A stretch of 64,000 bases of DNA from Catenovulum agarivorans DS-2 (GCF_000568405.1 NZ_ARZY01000007.1:62001-126000), one strand, 5' to 3'. Shown: positions 18,242-28,105, numbered from the stretch's first letter. The notes: generated from the letters alone by a model not told the origin. A program made the numbers and translations.

Positions 18242-20095
18242 ATGACAATGTCGTCGATAGACATCTTTATAATTTTAGCTTACTTAGCGAGCACTATTAT
18301 TATTGGCATCCTACTGAAGCGTAAAGCAAGCAAGGATATGAAAAGCTACTATATGGGCGGGAACAAACTGCCTTGGTACATGCTTGGGTTATCCAATGCA
18401 TCGGGTATGTTTGATATTTCAGGCACCATGTGGCTGGTAACACTGTGTTTTGTTTATGGCATGAAGAGTGTGTGGATCCCTTGGTTGTGGCCTGTATTCA
18501 ACCAGGTGTTTTTGATGATATTTTTATCAGCATGGGTTCGCCGGTCAGGCGTATTAACTGGAGCTGAGTGGATACGGACGCGTTTTGGCGATGACACTGG
18601 CGGTAAGCTGTCTCATATGGTTGTTGTACTATTTGCGGTGATCAGTGTTTTAGGCTTTTTAGCTTATGGATTTATTGGCATTGGCAAGTTTGTTGAGATT
18701 TTTGTACCGTTTTCTGCTGTTTCGGCCTATGTGCCTTTTGACATTGCACCAGAGTACGTACCACATTTCTATGGGATCATTTTTACCAGTATTGCTACTT
18801 TTTATGTCATGTTAGGTGGCATGATGAGTATTGTGTGGGCGGACGTAGTTCAGTTTTTAATTATTACCATTGCTTCACTTGCAATTGGCTTTATTGCAAT
18901 GACACAAGTCTCGCCTGAGGCGTTACAAGCCGCAACACCTGAAGGTTGGGGTAATCCGTTTTTTGGATGGAATTTAAACCTAGATTGGTCGGGTATAGTT
19001 GACGAGGTGAATCAGAAAATCAATACAGATGGCTATAACCTGTTTGGTTTGTTTGTGATGATGTTATTGTTTAAGGGGATTTTAGTCAGTGCCGCTGGAC
19101 CTGCACCGAATTACGATATGCAAAAAATTCTAGCGACTAAATCACCTAAAGAAGCTTCGCTTATGAGTGGTTTTGTCTCAATTGCACTGATGCCCATTCG
19201 CTACTTTATGATTGCGGGTTTTACCGTGCTAGCGATTGTTTATTATCAAGAACTTAACTTGTTGGTGGGAGGCAAACTCGACTTTGAAGGTATTCTACCA
19301 AGTGCCATTTTACAATTTGCGCCAACCGGTATTTTGGGCTTGTTGCTTGCTGGGCTATTGGCTGCATTTATGTCAACCTTTGCTTCTACTGTCAATGCTG
19401 CGCCAGCTTATCTAGTAAATGACATCTACAAACGTTACATCAACCCTAATGCTTCAAACAAAAGGCTGATTCATGCGAGTTATCTAGTCTCGATTTTGGT
19501 TGTGGCAATTAGTACGTTTATTGGATTTGCGATTACTAGCATTAATAGTGTCTTGCAATGGTTAGTATCAGGATTGTGGGGCGGGTATGTCGTCTCAAAC
19601 GTACTCAAATGGTATTGGTGGCGGTTAAATGGATTTGGATATTTTTGGGGGATGTTAAGTGGGATTATAGGCGCTATGGTGTTTCCAATTGTATTCGGCG
19701 ATTTATTCCCCACTATCGCTAGAGATATTTTACCATTGTATTTATTTCCGCTGTTACTTGTTGTGTCAATTGCTGGTGCCGTTGGCGGCAGCTTGTTGAC
19801 TAAAGCTGAAGATCCTGAATTGCTGAAAGATTTCTATCGTAAAGTTCGGCCGTGGGGATTTTGGGGGCCCATTAAACAAGCGGTATTGGCTGAGCAAGCA
19901 GATTTTCCCGTCAACAATAATTTTAAGCGCGATATGTTTAATGTCGCCGTTGGAATCGTTTTGCAAACTAGCTTAGTTGCATTGCCTATATACATAGTAA
20001 TGAAGAATTGGTCAGCCGTGGCTATTACGTTGTCGCTATTAGTGTGCTCGGCCCTGACGTTAAAAATAAATTGGTACAATAAATTAGAAGATTAA
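18242..20095 (+). CDS. Sodium/solute symporter (SSS family), probable cellobiose or sugar importer
   Basis: A 617-residue integral membrane protein of the SSS (SLC5-like) family with about 13-14 hydrophobic segments. Family features include the early segment LAYLASTIIIGILL, YYMGGNKLPWYMLGLSNASG, the long hydrophobic core with GILGLLLAGLLAAFMSTFASTVNAAPAY (shown in part) and a hydrophilic stretch near residues 520-550. It is first in a three-gene unit with a GH94 phosphorylase (5 bp downstream) and a GH9 glucanase, which makes cellobiose or short cellodextrins the likely cargo. The substrate is inferred from context only. Confidence 0.85.
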   Translation: MTMSSIDIFIILAYLASTIIIGILLKRKASKDMKSYYMGGNKLPWYMLGLSNASGMFDISGTMWLVTLCFVYGMKSVWIPWLWPVFNQVFLMIFLSAWVRRSGVLTGAEWIRTRFGDDTGGKLSHMVVVLFAVISVLGFLAYGFIGIGKFVEIFVPFSAVSAYVPFDIAPEYVPHFYGIIFTSIATFYVMLGGMMSIVWADVVQFLIITIASLAIGFIAMTQVSPEALQAATPEGWGNPFFGWNLNLDWSGIVDEVNQKINTDGYNLFGLFVMMLLFKGILVSAAGPAPNYDMQKILATKSPKEASLMSGFVSIALMPIRYFMIAGFTVLAIVYYQELNLLVGGKLDFEGILPSAILQFAPTGILGLLLAGLLAAFMSTFASTVNAAPAYLVNDIYKRYINPNASNKRLIHASYLVSILVVAISTFIGFAITSINSVLQWLVSGLWGGYVVSNVLKWYWWRLNGFGYFWGMLSGIIGAMVFPIVFGDLFPTIARDILPLYLFPLLLVVSIAGAVGGSLLTKAEDPELLKDFYRKVRPWGFWGPIKQAVLAEQADFPVNNNFKRDMFNVAVGIVLQTSLVALPIYIVMKNWSAVAITLSLLVCSALTLKINWYNKLED

Positions 20096-20099
20096 CTTT

Positions 20100-22544
20100 A
20101 TGACACATAAATCAGAAACATCGTATGGCTATTTTGATGATGACAATAAGGAGTTTGTGATTACTTCGCCTTATACCCCTTTGCCTTGGATTAATTACTT
20201 AGGTAATGACGGTTTTTATGGATTAATATCAAATACGGCTGGCGGGTATTGTTTTTATAAAGATGCCAAATTTCGACGCTTAACAAGATATAGATACAAT
20301 AATGTACCTATGGACAGTGGCGGTCGTTATTTTTACATTAATGACGGTGGGGTTATTTGGAATCCAGGTGGCCGCCCTAGCGAGACGCAGCTAGATTTTT
20401 ATCAGTGCCGACATGGTCTAGGTTATAGCAAATTTATCGCGCGTAAGAATCAATTACAGGCTGAACTAACCGTAACTATCCCTTTGCAGATGAATGCCGA
20501 AGTGTATAAACTTAAATTAACCAATACCAGCAAGCAGCACAAGCGTATCGGGTTATTTTCATTTATTGAATGGTGCTTGTGGAATGCGCAAACCGACGGT
20601 GAAAACTTTCAACGCAACCTGTCGACTGGCGAAGTCGAAATTGACGGGAATTTTCTTTTTCATAAAACTGAATACCGCGAGCGCCGGAATCATTATGCCT
20701 TTTTCACCTGTAATAAGGACATAGATGGTTTTGATACTGACAGAGACGCATTTATTGGTATGTACAATGGTTTTGAGCGTCCACAAGCGGTTGATAAAAA
20801 TCAGTCAAGTAATAGTGTTGCGCATGGCTGGTCACCAATTGCATCACACCATCATAAGTTAGATTTGGCTCCAGGCCACAGTGAAGAAATTGTCTTTATG
20901 TTGGGTTATTGTGAATTGGAACAAACCAATAAGTGGCAAGCGTTGAACCAAATTAATCAATCTCCTGCGCGTGATTTGTTTACTCATGTTGATACCAGTC
21001 AAAAATTCGACCATCAATGTAAACGATTACGGTCTTATTGGCAGGCGTGTTTAAGCATATGTCAGGTTGAAACTCCTGACGTTAAGTTTAATCGTTCGGT
21101 TAATATTTGGAATCAGTACCAAAACATGGTGACTTTCAATATGTCGCGGAGCGCTTCGTACTATGAATCTGGCATTGGTAGGGGGATGGGATTCCGAGAT
21201 TCCCATCAAGATACCATAGGCTTTACTCATATCGCACCGACCGCTGTGCGGCAGCGCCTATTAGATTTATCTGCGACACAAAAACAAGATGGTTCAGCTT
21301 ATCATCAGTATCAGCCCTTAACTAAAAAGGGCAACGCAGATATCGGCGGTAACTTTAATGATGATCCAATGTGGATGATCTTAGGTACAGCGAATTATAT
21401 TAAAGAAACGGGTGATTGGTCTATTCTAGATGAAGCAATTCCGTTTGATGACAATTCTCAAGCAGAGAGTCACTTTGAGCACCTCAGACGCGCTTTTTAT
21501 CATATTGCCAATAAATTAGGCCCTCATGGTTTACCGCTGATTGGGCGAGCAGATTGGAATGATTGTTTGAATTTAAACTGTTATTCAAACGATCCGAATG
21601 AGTCGTTTCAAACTACTGAGCACAAACAAGACTCAGTTGCTGAGTCACTGATGATTGCAGGGCAATTTGTTTTGTATGGTCAAGAGTTTGTGCGTTTGTG
21701 TGAGCAATTAGATAAATTGCAAGAAGCTAAAATAGCGCAAGCTCATATCGATAATATGGTTAAAGCAGTTGAAGATCATGGTTGGGATGGGCAATGGTTT
21801 CTACGTGCATATGATGCTAATGGTAATGCTATCGGTAGCCACAAAAATGAGGAGGGTCAAATATTTATTGAATCTCAAGGTTTTTGTGTGATGGCTGGTA
21901 TTGGCATAGAAAATGGCAAAGCGCAAAGCGCTTTAGACTCGGTGGAAAAACATTTAGCATGCGACTTTGGCATAGTATTACAACAACCAGCCTTTAGCCG
22001 TTATCATATTGAATTAGGCGAAATATCTTCTTACCCTCCAGGATATAAAGAAAACGCAGGGATCTTTTGCCACAACAACCCATGGATTTGTATAAGTGAA
22101 ACTATGTTAGGTCGCGCGGATAAAGCGATGGCGTATTATCAGCGTATTAATCCGATATATCTGCAAGACTTGCAACAAACACACAAGACAGAGCCATATG
22201 TTTATTCACAAATGATTGCAGGTAAAGACGCAGCTACGCCTGGTCAAGCTAAAAACTCTTGGTTAACTGGGACTGCTGCTTGGAGTTATTATGCTGCCGT
22301 GCAATATATTTTAGGTGTACGGCCTGATTATCATGGGTTGATTATTGCCCCATGTATTCCAAATGAGTGGGCTGGTTTTTCAGTTAAACGAAAATTTAGG
22401 CAGGCAGAGTACCATATTCGAGTTCACAATCATGCAACTGATAAACGCGGTTTGTATGTAGATGGTCAATTTGTTGAAGGTCAGCAAATTGAATACACTA
22501 AATACCAGCAAACTCATAAAGTTGACTATTATAAAAGCGCATAG
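20100..22544 (+). CDS. GH94 cellobiose phosphorylase
   Basis: Cytoplasmic enzyme that splits cellobiose with phosphate into glucose 1-phosphate and glucose, saving ATP. The 814-residue protein has no signal peptide. It shows the GH94 N-terminal beta-sandwich (TPLPWINYLGNDGFYGLISN), the (alpha/alpha)6 barrel with GIGRGMGFRDSHQD, and the catalytic region PLIGRADWNDCLNLN, where the Asp of WND (about residue 488) is the expected general acid. C-terminal LTGTAAWSYYAAVQYILGVRPDY is typical of the family. Cellodextrin or other disaccharide phosphorylases are alternatives, but resemblance to cellobiose phosphorylase is strong. It starts 5 bp after the symporter. Confidence 0.9.
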   Translation: MTHKSETSYGYFDDDNKEFVITSPYTPLPWINYLGNDGFYGLISNTAGGYCFYKDAKFRRLTRYRYNNVPMDSGGRYFYINDGGVIWNPGGRPSETQLDFYQCRHGLGYSKFIARKNQLQAELTVTIPLQMNAEVYKLKLTNTSKQHKRIGLFSFIEWCLWNAQTDGENFQRNLSTGEVEIDGNFLFHKTEYRERRNHYAFFTCNKDIDGFDTDRDAFIGMYNGFERPQAVDKNQSSNSVAHGWSPIASHHHKLDLAPGHSEEIVFMLGYCELEQTNKWQALNQINQSPARDLFTHVDTSQKFDHQCKRLRSYWQACLSICQVETPDVKFNRSVNIWNQYQNMVTFNMSRSASYYESGIGRGMGFRDSHQDTIGFTHIAPTAVRQRLLDLSATQKQDGSAYHQYQPLTKKGNADIGGNFNDDPMWMILGTANYIKETGDWSILDEAIPFDDNSQAESHFEHLRRAFYHIANKLGPHGLPLIGRADWNDCLNLNCYSNDPNESFQTTEHKQDSVAESLMIAGQFVLYGQEFVRLCEQLDKLQEAKIAQAHIDNMVKAVEDHGWDGQWFLRAYDANGNAIGSHKNEEGQIFIESQGFCVMAGIGIENGKAQSALDSVEKHLACDFGIVLQQPAFSRYHIELGEISSYPPGYKENAGIFCHNNPWICISETMLGRADKAMAYYQRINPIYLQDLQQTHKTEPYVYSQMIAGKDAATPGQAKNSWLTGTAAWSYYAAVQYILGVRPDYHGLIIAPCIPNEWAGFSVKRKFRQAEYHIRVHNHATDKRGLYVDGQFVEGQQIEYTKYQQTHKVDYYKSA

Positions 22545-22583
22545 CAGTGGATTTTTTGCTTACCAATAGGAAGGACAATAACA

Positions 22584-24350
22584 ATGAAAAAACAACTTTT
22601 TAGCGGTTGTGCGATTGGATTATCAGCGGTACTGCTGATTGGCTGTCAGGGCACGGACAATATAGCCAGTGAGTCGTCTATCCAAGCGCCTAGCAAGCCT
22701 AAACAGCAGCCTGCAGACGAGGTAGCTGCTGTTTTGTACAACCAAATCGGCTACCAAGCAAACATGGCGAAATTGATTTATCTGCAGGCTAACAATGCAT
22801 TAACCGTTGATGTTGTCGACAGAAATAACCAACAGTCGGTGATAAGCAAACTAACTTCTGAAGCGCAGTTTTGGCCTCACGCGGGTAAAAATTTTGTCGA
22901 ACTCGATTTAACCGAATTAAGCCAAGTAGGTGAATATCAAATTGTAATTGATGGTGAAGTTCTGGCGAGCTTCAGGGTTGCAAATGATGTTTATACCCGA
23001 GCGACTAAAATTATTGCTCAGGGGTTTTATTTTAATCGAGCGAGCCATGAAATATCTTTTGAATATGGCGGTAAGTTTAACAGAGCTGCCGGCCACATGG
23101 ATCAGCAAGTGAAGATTCATCACTCAGCAGCGTCAGCGCATAGGCCTGAAGGCACTGTTGTTCCTTCACCCAAGGGCTGGTACGACGCTGGTGATTACAA
23201 TAAATATACGGTAAACAGTGCCATTAGCATGTATACCATGTTGCGTGCTTACCTCAAACATCCAAGTTTTTTTCAACAGCTTAAATTAAATATTCCTGAG
23301 CAGTTTAATAGTACAGCGGATATTTTAGATGAACTGTTTTGGCAGTTAGATTGGTTTTTGACCATGCAAGATCCAAATGATGGTGGGGTATACCATAAGG
23401 TGACTACGCTCAATTTTTCAGGGAAGATAATGCCAGAAGCAGGATTGGAACCTAGATATATGATTGCAAAATCAATAGGTGCTAGTTTAGATTTTGCAGC
23501 GACTACCGCTTATTTTGCCAGACATTTACAAGATATTGATGCCGAACGCGCCAAATTATGTGCGCAGGCGGCCGAACAAGCTTATAAATGGGCCAAAGCT
23601 AATCCTGACAAAATATATGTGCAACCAGATGACGTGAAAACCGGTGCTTACGTGGTAACAGGTGATGACTATTCGGATGAATGGTTTTGGGCCGCGGCAG
23701 AATTAGCTTTGACCTTTGATGCGAAAGATTATTGGCAAGATTTAACTCAATTACAAGCAATTGAGATGTCAGTGCCCACTTGGTCAGATGTGCAAGGCTT
23801 AGGTTGGATTTCTCTCGCCGAAGAAGCAAACGCACAGCAATGGCAGTACAAGGCGCAACAAAAGCTTAAAGCACTGGCTGAACATATGTCGATAATGGCT
23901 AACCAATCAGCTATTAAGGTTAGTTTAGGGGTATTTGACGACGATTTTGTTTGGGGCAGTAATGGTAATATGGCCAACCATATTATGGTTTTGGATGCGG
24001 CCAAAGCCTATGTGGCTGATCCAGCTAGTTTAAATCGTTTGATCGCGACTAACTTAGACTACATCTTTGGTACCAACCCAACAGGTTATAGTTTTGTTTC
24101 AGGTTTAGGTAGTCAAACCCCGATGCATTTGCATCATAGAGTATCTGAAGCAGACGATGTGTTAGACCCAGTGCCCGGTCTGGTTGCGGGTGGCCCGCAT
24201 GCTGGTCAACAAGATCAATGCGACTATCCATCAAAGTTTCCTGCGCTTTCGTATGTCGATGATTGGTGCAGTTATGCCACTAACGAAACCGCAATTAATT
24301 GGAATGCACCATTGCTTTATGCTGTAGCGTCAGTGGCTTCCGAGGAGTAG
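22584..24350 (+). CDS. GH9 glycoside hydrolase lipoprotein (endoglucanase or cellodextrinase)
   Basis: The 588-residue precursor has a lipobox LLIGC with Cys21 followed by glutamine, predicting an outer-membrane lipoprotein. An Ig-like CelD_N domain (about residues 45-135, starting VLYNQIGYQ) precedes the GH9 (alpha/alpha)6 barrel. Catalytic features are the paired Asp201/Asp204 in GWYDAGDYNKY, the His motif HLHHRVSEAD, and the proton-donor Glu near residue 568 in ATNETAINWNAPL. It would cut cellulose fragments outside the inner membrane, supplying cellobiose to the two upstream genes. Start follows a clear AGGA site 39 bp after GH94. Confidence 0.9.
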   Translation: MKKQLFSGCAIGLSAVLLIGCQGTDNIASESSIQAPSKPKQQPADEVAAVLYNQIGYQANMAKLIYLQANNALTVDVVDRNNQQSVISKLTSEAQFWPHAGKNFVELDLTELSQVGEYQIVIDGEVLASFRVANDVYTRATKIIAQGFYFNRASHEISFEYGGKFNRAAGHMDQQVKIHHSAASAHRPEGTVVPSPKGWYDAGDYNKYTVNSAISMYTMLRAYLKHPSFFQQLKLNIPEQFNSTADILDELFWQLDWFLTMQDPNDGGVYHKVTTLNFSGKIMPEAGLEPRYMIAKSIGASLDFAATTAYFARHLQDIDAERAKLCAQAAEQAYKWAKANPDKIYVQPDDVKTGAYVVTGDDYSDEWFWAAAELALTFDAKDYWQDLTQLQAIEMSVPTWSDVQGLGWISLAEEANAQQWQYKAQQKLKALAEHMSIMANQSAIKVSLGVFDDDFVWGSNGNMANHIMVLDAAKAYVADPASLNRLIATNLDYIFGTNPTGYSFVSGLGSQTPMHLHHRVSEADDVLDPVPGLVAGGPHAGQQDQCDYPSKFPALSYVDDWCSYATNETAINWNAPLLYAVASVASEE

Positions 24351-24360
24351 ATCCTCGGAA
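24338..24360. terminator. Hairpin at the convergent ends of the GH9 and cpxA-like genes
   Basis: TTCCGAGGA (24338-24346) and TCCTCGGAA (24352-24360) form a perfect 9-bp stem with a 5-nt loop that spans the GH9 stop codon. No U tract follows on either strand, so it is only a possible bidirectional transcript end. Confidence 0.45.
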
Positions 24361-24367
24361 TGCCGAT

Positions 24368-25765
24368 TTAACCTACAATTGCGGGCAACCTGATTTCGAC
24401 TGTTAAACCAGGATCTTGCTCCTTGTTGAACGCACTGATTGTGCCTTCATGTCGAGATATGGCTTTTTTGGCGATGCTTAAGCCTAACCCCGTACCGCCA
24501 GATATACGATCGCGATCTTTTTCCACTCGGTAAAATGGGTTGAAGATTTTATCAATGTCGTCGTCTGGAACGCCTGGACCACTGTCGCTCACTTGAATCA
24601 AGATAGCATGTTCGACTGTCTTTGCAGTGACTTTAATATTACTGTTTTGCGGTGAATATTTTATTGCATTTCTAACAATATTCTCTATGGCGGTGCTCAG
24701 TAGCATTGCATCACCATTAACCATTAATGTCCCATGAGTTGTGACATTGAGCTGAATGTTTTTAGTGTCACATTCTAGTTGAGCGGACGTACAGATATCG
24801 GTTATTAATGGCTGTAGATTAATTGCAGTAAATTCCAATTGAGCATCGTCGTTTTCTAGTTTAGCCAAGCGCAATACGTTGCCGATCATTTCATCTAGCT
24901 TGTCGAGTTCAAGTTCCATACGGTCAATTTGCGCTTGCATATTTTGTGGATTTTTCGCCAATAGAGCCAAGGCTAAACTAAGCCGAGTGAGTGGTGTTCT
25001 CAGTTCGTGTGATACATCGCCCAACAACCTTTGATGCAGTGCGAGATTTCCTTCTATCTTTTCTGCCATATAGTTGAAGTCTTTAGCTAATTGTCCGACT
25101 TCGTCAGCTCGAGCTATCACTTGTTTGGGAACTCGATAGCTTAATTTACCTTCAGCTAAATTCCTAGCCGATTGAGTTAAAGCTTTGATTGGAATGGTAA
25201 TGCCACGAGCAATTAACCAGCAAGGCAGAATGGTTAATAAGCCAGCAATTAAGAACTTGAGCCATTCAGGAGAATGCCACAGAGCACGATAAAAATCTGC
25301 CCGAGGCGTGGTTTTATAGACCATCATCATCTTATATTCTTTGCCATTGACGGAAACCGATTCAGGGCCAAATAAGACATGTTCTTTCACTCTAACTTGT
25401 AATGGTTCGGCTTCATAGGCTAGTTGTTTTAACTCAACATTAGGGCAATTTAACGGCGATTTATTTTTAATAAGTTTACCTGTTTCAGTATCACGTAACA
25501 CTATCCAGCGCTTTGGCCGATATTGACTTTGTAGGCGGCTGATTTTCTTTTCTAACTGCTGATAGTTATCAGCTCTTGCTAGCTCTTTTCTGGCATGTTT
25601 AAGCTGGTGTTTATGATAGCTTTCAATTGGTTGAACATTATTGTACTGGTTAAATTGTTGATTAATTAAAAAAGTCGCGGCTAATACCAGCAATACAGTC
25701 CCCCAAAAGCCAATAAATATTCGGCCAAACAGGGTACTGAACGGATTAAATTTAGAATTAATCAT
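24368..25765 (-). CDS. cpxA: Envelope-stress sensor histidine kinase, CpxA-like
   Basis: Inner-membrane kinase of 465 residues: first membrane helix about residues 15-33, periplasmic domain to about 165, second helix (FLIAGLLTILPCWLIARGI), HAMP, then a HisKA box LLGDVSHELRTPLTRLSLAL almost matching E. coli CpxA, an N box (ENIVRNAIKYSP), and G boxes VSDSGPGVPDDDIDKIF and GGTGLGLSIAKKA. Its start overlaps the end of the response regulator by 8 bp. Assignment as CpxA rather than another OmpR-family kinase rests on the H-box similarity and the CpxR-type box upstream of the operon. Confidence 0.8.
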   Translation of the reverse strand: MINSKFNPFSTLFGRIFIGFWGTVLLVLAATFLINQQFNQYNNVQPIESYHKHQLKHARKELARADNYQQLEKKISRLQSQYRPKRWIVLRDTETGKLIKNKSPLNCPNVELKQLAYEAEPLQVRVKEHVLFGPESVSVNGKEYKMMMVYKTTPRADFYRALWHSPEWLKFLIAGLLTILPCWLIARGITIPIKALTQSARNLAEGKLSYRVPKQVIARADEVGQLAKDFNYMAEKIEGNLALHQRLLGDVSHELRTPLTRLSLALALLAKNPQNMQAQIDRMELELDKLDEMIGNVLRLAKLENDDAQLEFTAINLQPLITDICTSAQLECDTKNIQLNVTTHGTLMVNGDAMLLSTAIENIVRNAIKYSPQNSNIKVTAKTVEHAILIQVSDSGPGVPDDDIDKIFNPFYRVEKDRDRISGGTGLGLSIAKKAISRHEGTISAFNKEQDPGLTVEIRLPAIVG

Positions 25766-26444
25766 GTGTCACCAATCTATAACCAGCTCCTCGGACAGTT
25801 TTTATCTCAATGCTTTCATCCTCTTTAAGCTTCTTGCGCAGGTTACTGATATGCATATCGATACTGCGGTCGAACTGCATCAAGCGTCGACCTAAAATTT
25901 GTTCGCTCAAGGTTTCTTTACTGATCAGTTGACCAAGATGCCGAATTAAGAAATCGAGAAATTGAAACTCGGTACCCGTAAGTTCAATTGCTTGTTGGTT
26001 GATATAGACACTATGAGTATTGTGGTCGATATTAAGTTGGCCAATTTGCACTGGCGCTTGTTGACTCAGCGTTTTTGCATAGTCAAATCGGCGTAGTATA
26101 GCTTTGATACGAGCAAGTAATTCTCTGTGATTAAATGGTTTTGGCAAGTAATCATCTGCGCCCAATTCTAAACCGAGTATGCGGTCATAGTCGTCACCGC
26201 GAGCCGTCAACATGAGTACAGGGGTTTTATCCGTCTTGCGAAGGTTTTTTAATGTTTCAAAGCCATCCATTTTTGGCATCATGACATCAAGCAGGATTAA
26301 ATCAAATGAATGCCTTTTTAGCATCGCAATGCCTTCTTCGCCATTTGACGCACTCGTGCAGTTAAAATTTTCAACGGCTAAAAATTCACTTAGCAACTCT
26401 ACTAGTGCATCGTCGTCGTCAATAATTAGGATATTCGTTTGCAT
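25758..26444 (-). CDS. cpxR: Response regulator, CpxR-like (OmpR/PhoB family)
   Basis: A 228-residue regulator with an N-terminal receiver (acid pocket IIDDDDALVELL, phospho-acceptor Asp in LILLDVMMPKMDGFE near residue 52, Lys in YLPKPFNHRE) and a C-terminal winged helix (GTEFQFLDFLIRHLG, VRGAGYRLV). It is first in the operon and overlaps the kinase gene by 8 bp. A box of two GTAAA half sites lies 65 bp upstream. No cpxP gene is adjacent. Confidence 0.85.
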   Translation of the reverse strand: MQTNILIIDDDDALVELLSEFLAVENFNCTSASNGEEGIAMLKRHSFDLILLDVMMPKMDGFETLKNLRKTDKTPVLMLTARGDDYDRILGLELGADDYLPKPFNHRELLARIKAILRRFDYAKTLSQQAPVQIGQLNIDHNTHSVYINQQAIELTGTEFQFLDFLIRHLGQLISKETLSEQILGRRLMQFDRSIDMHISNLRKKLKEDESIEIKTVRGAGYRLVTHD

Positions 26445-26508
26445 TTCGTCTCAATATTTTTGCCTGTACAAATTCATTTTAACCAGCTCATTGGGCTTCA
26501 ACAAACTC

Positions 26509-26524
26509 TTTACCGAAACTTTAC
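26509..26524 (-). promoter_or_regulatory. CpxR-type box upstream of cpxRA
   Basis: Read on the minus strand there are two GTAAA direct repeats (26520-26524 and 26509-26513) with 6 bp between them, an 11-bp period matching one helix turn. The known CpxR consensus is GTAAA-N(4-8)-GTAAA. The site is 65 bp before the cpxR start, fitting autoregulation. Confidence 0.6.
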
Positions 26525-26627
26525 ACACTTTTTGTCGATTACAGAATAGTTAGATTGGCTATTGTCATGGCGCTTGATTATGCTCTAAAGTACATACACA
26601 GAACCAAATTTAACTATAGATAATTCA

Positions 26628-27539
26628 ATGGCTAAACTCCCTAGTATTCGTAATTTACAGTATTTAATTAAGTTATATGAACTTAAAAACTTTAACCGAG
26701 CGGCTGAAGCTTGTTTTGTTAGCCAGTCTACTTTGAGTGCTGGCATTCAGAATTTAGAAGAACAGCTTGGTGGACAGTTAATTGAAAGGGACCAGAAATC
26801 ATTCGTTTTTACCGAGATGGGTGAAGTGATGGTGGAGATGGCTAAACAAATTGTTCAGCAAGTGAGCGAGTTAACCGAAATAGCCAGTGAAGCTCAAAAC
26901 CCGTTGGCAGGGCGAGTGAAAATAGGCTGTATCCCAACGATAGCCCCTTTTTTGTTTAAAGATTTCTATCTTAACGTGCAACAAAGTTTGCCTGACTTAC
27001 AACTGCAGCTCAAAGAAGATACTACGGAAAATTTACTTAAGAGTTTAGATGCAGGTGAATTAGATTGTTTGATTTTGGCGCTGCCAGTCGATATTGGCGC
27101 TTTTCACAGCAAGGTGGTTGGAGACGACAAATTTTGGATGGCGGCACATAATGACTATCCGGTTGATCATACAGATAAAATTGACTATGCAGCTTTGCCT
27201 GATCACAGTATATTTTTATTGCAAAAAGAGCATTGCCTGACCGAGCACGCGGTTTCTGCTTGCCGTTTAGTCGACAATCGTAAGATTAATCCCTTTTCCG
27301 CAACTAGCTTACATACACTTATGACTATGGTCGAATGCCAAGCTGGCGCGACTTTTGTGCCGCAAATGGCCGTTAATGCAGGTCTGCTTGATGGCAGAGA
27401 TATAAAGTTGGTTAATCCGGCTCAAGAGGCGGCGAGTCGTCAAATTGGATTGGTTTGGAGACAAACAACTCGCAGGGCAGTGATTTTTAATAAACTCTCT
27501 GACATTTTGCGTGAATTGTTGATGAGTATACAAGAGTAG
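26628..27539 (+). CDS. oxyR: Peroxide-sensing LysR-type regulator OxyR
   Basis: The 303-residue protein has an N-terminal winged helix-turn-helix (FNRAAEACFVSQSTLSAGIQNLEEQLG) and a C-terminal effector domain. The redox pair is present as Cys203 (KEHCLTEH) and Cys212 (SACRLV), nine residues apart as in E. coli Cys199/Cys208, and is followed by the OxyR-type FSATSLHTLMTMV. It is divergent from cpxRA with a 183-bp shared upstream region and ends in a hairpin before the convergent ruvX. Confidence 0.92.
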   Translation: MAKLPSIRNLQYLIKLYELKNFNRAAEACFVSQSTLSAGIQNLEEQLGGQLIERDQKSFVFTEMGEVMVEMAKQIVQQVSELTEIASEAQNPLAGRVKIGCIPTIAPFLFKDFYLNVQQSLPDLQLQLKEDTTENLLKSLDAGELDCLILALPVDIGAFHSKVVGDDKFWMAAHNDYPVDHTDKIDYAALPDHSIFLLQKEHCLTEHAVSACRLVDNRKINPFSATSLHTLMTMVECQAGATFVPQMAVNAGLLDGRDIKLVNPAQEAASRQIGLVWRQTTRRAVIFNKLSDILRELLMSIQE

Positions 27540-27549
27540 CTTAGCAGAT

Positions 27550-27571
27550 AGGGCTATCTTTATAGCCCTTT
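27550..27571 (+). terminator. Terminator between oxyR and ruvX
   Basis: GGGCTAT (27551-27557) pairs with ATAGCCC (27562-27568) over a 4-nt loop, followed by TTT. It lies 11 bp after the oxyR stop between convergent genes. Confidence 0.6.
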
Positions 27572-27607
27572 AAAAAGCCTGTTGACACGATATTATGGAA
27601 AATAGAG

Positions 27608-28051
27608 CTATAGTGCCTGATTTTCAAACCAGCTCATTAGGATGATTTCAGCTGACTTTGAATCAATTTTATCTTTGGCTAAGTTTCGATAACCACCAAC
27701 TTCAAACAAGTACGCTTTCGCATCGACCGTGGTTAACCTTTCATCCCAAGTTTCAACAGGGTAGCCAAAGCGACCATGCAAACGGTTGGCGAATTTTTTG
27801 GCTCTTTGGGTGATAGCTTGCTCAGTACCGTCCATATTTAGTGGCAATCCAACTAACAGTAAATCTGGCTGCCATTCTTTTAACATCTTTTCGATGAGCG
27901 CCCAGTTGGGAATGCCATCTTGTGCTTTAAGCGCTGACAAAGAACGGGTTGAATAGGAGAGTTCTTGGCCAATCGCCACACCTATGCTTTTTAAGCCAAA
28001 ATCGAAAGCCATGACATTGCGCTGACCGACATTGGTAGAAGATTGTGTCAT
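27608..28051 (-). CDS. ruvX: Pre-16S rRNA nuclease RuvX/YqgF
   Basis: RNase H-like enzyme of 147 residues implicated in the 5' maturation of 16S rRNA. Conserved features are the N-terminal [14 protein letters not shown] with the catalytic Asp, [13 protein letters not shown], and [14 protein letters not shown]. It lies 54 bp downstream of yqgE on the same strand, the usual pairing in Gammaproteobacteria. Confidence 0.93.
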   Translation of the reverse strand: MTQSSTNVGQRNVMAFDFGLKSIGVAIGQELSYSTRSLSALKAQDGIPNWALIEKMLKEWQPDLLLVGLPLNMDGTEQAITQRAKKFANRLHGRFGYPVETWDERLTTVDAKAYLFEVGGYRNLAKDKIDSKSAEIILMSWFENQAL

Positions 28052-28105
28052 CTTAATAATTCTACTGTTGCAAACTAAGAGGCTAGTTTAACAAATATCC
28101 TCTCG

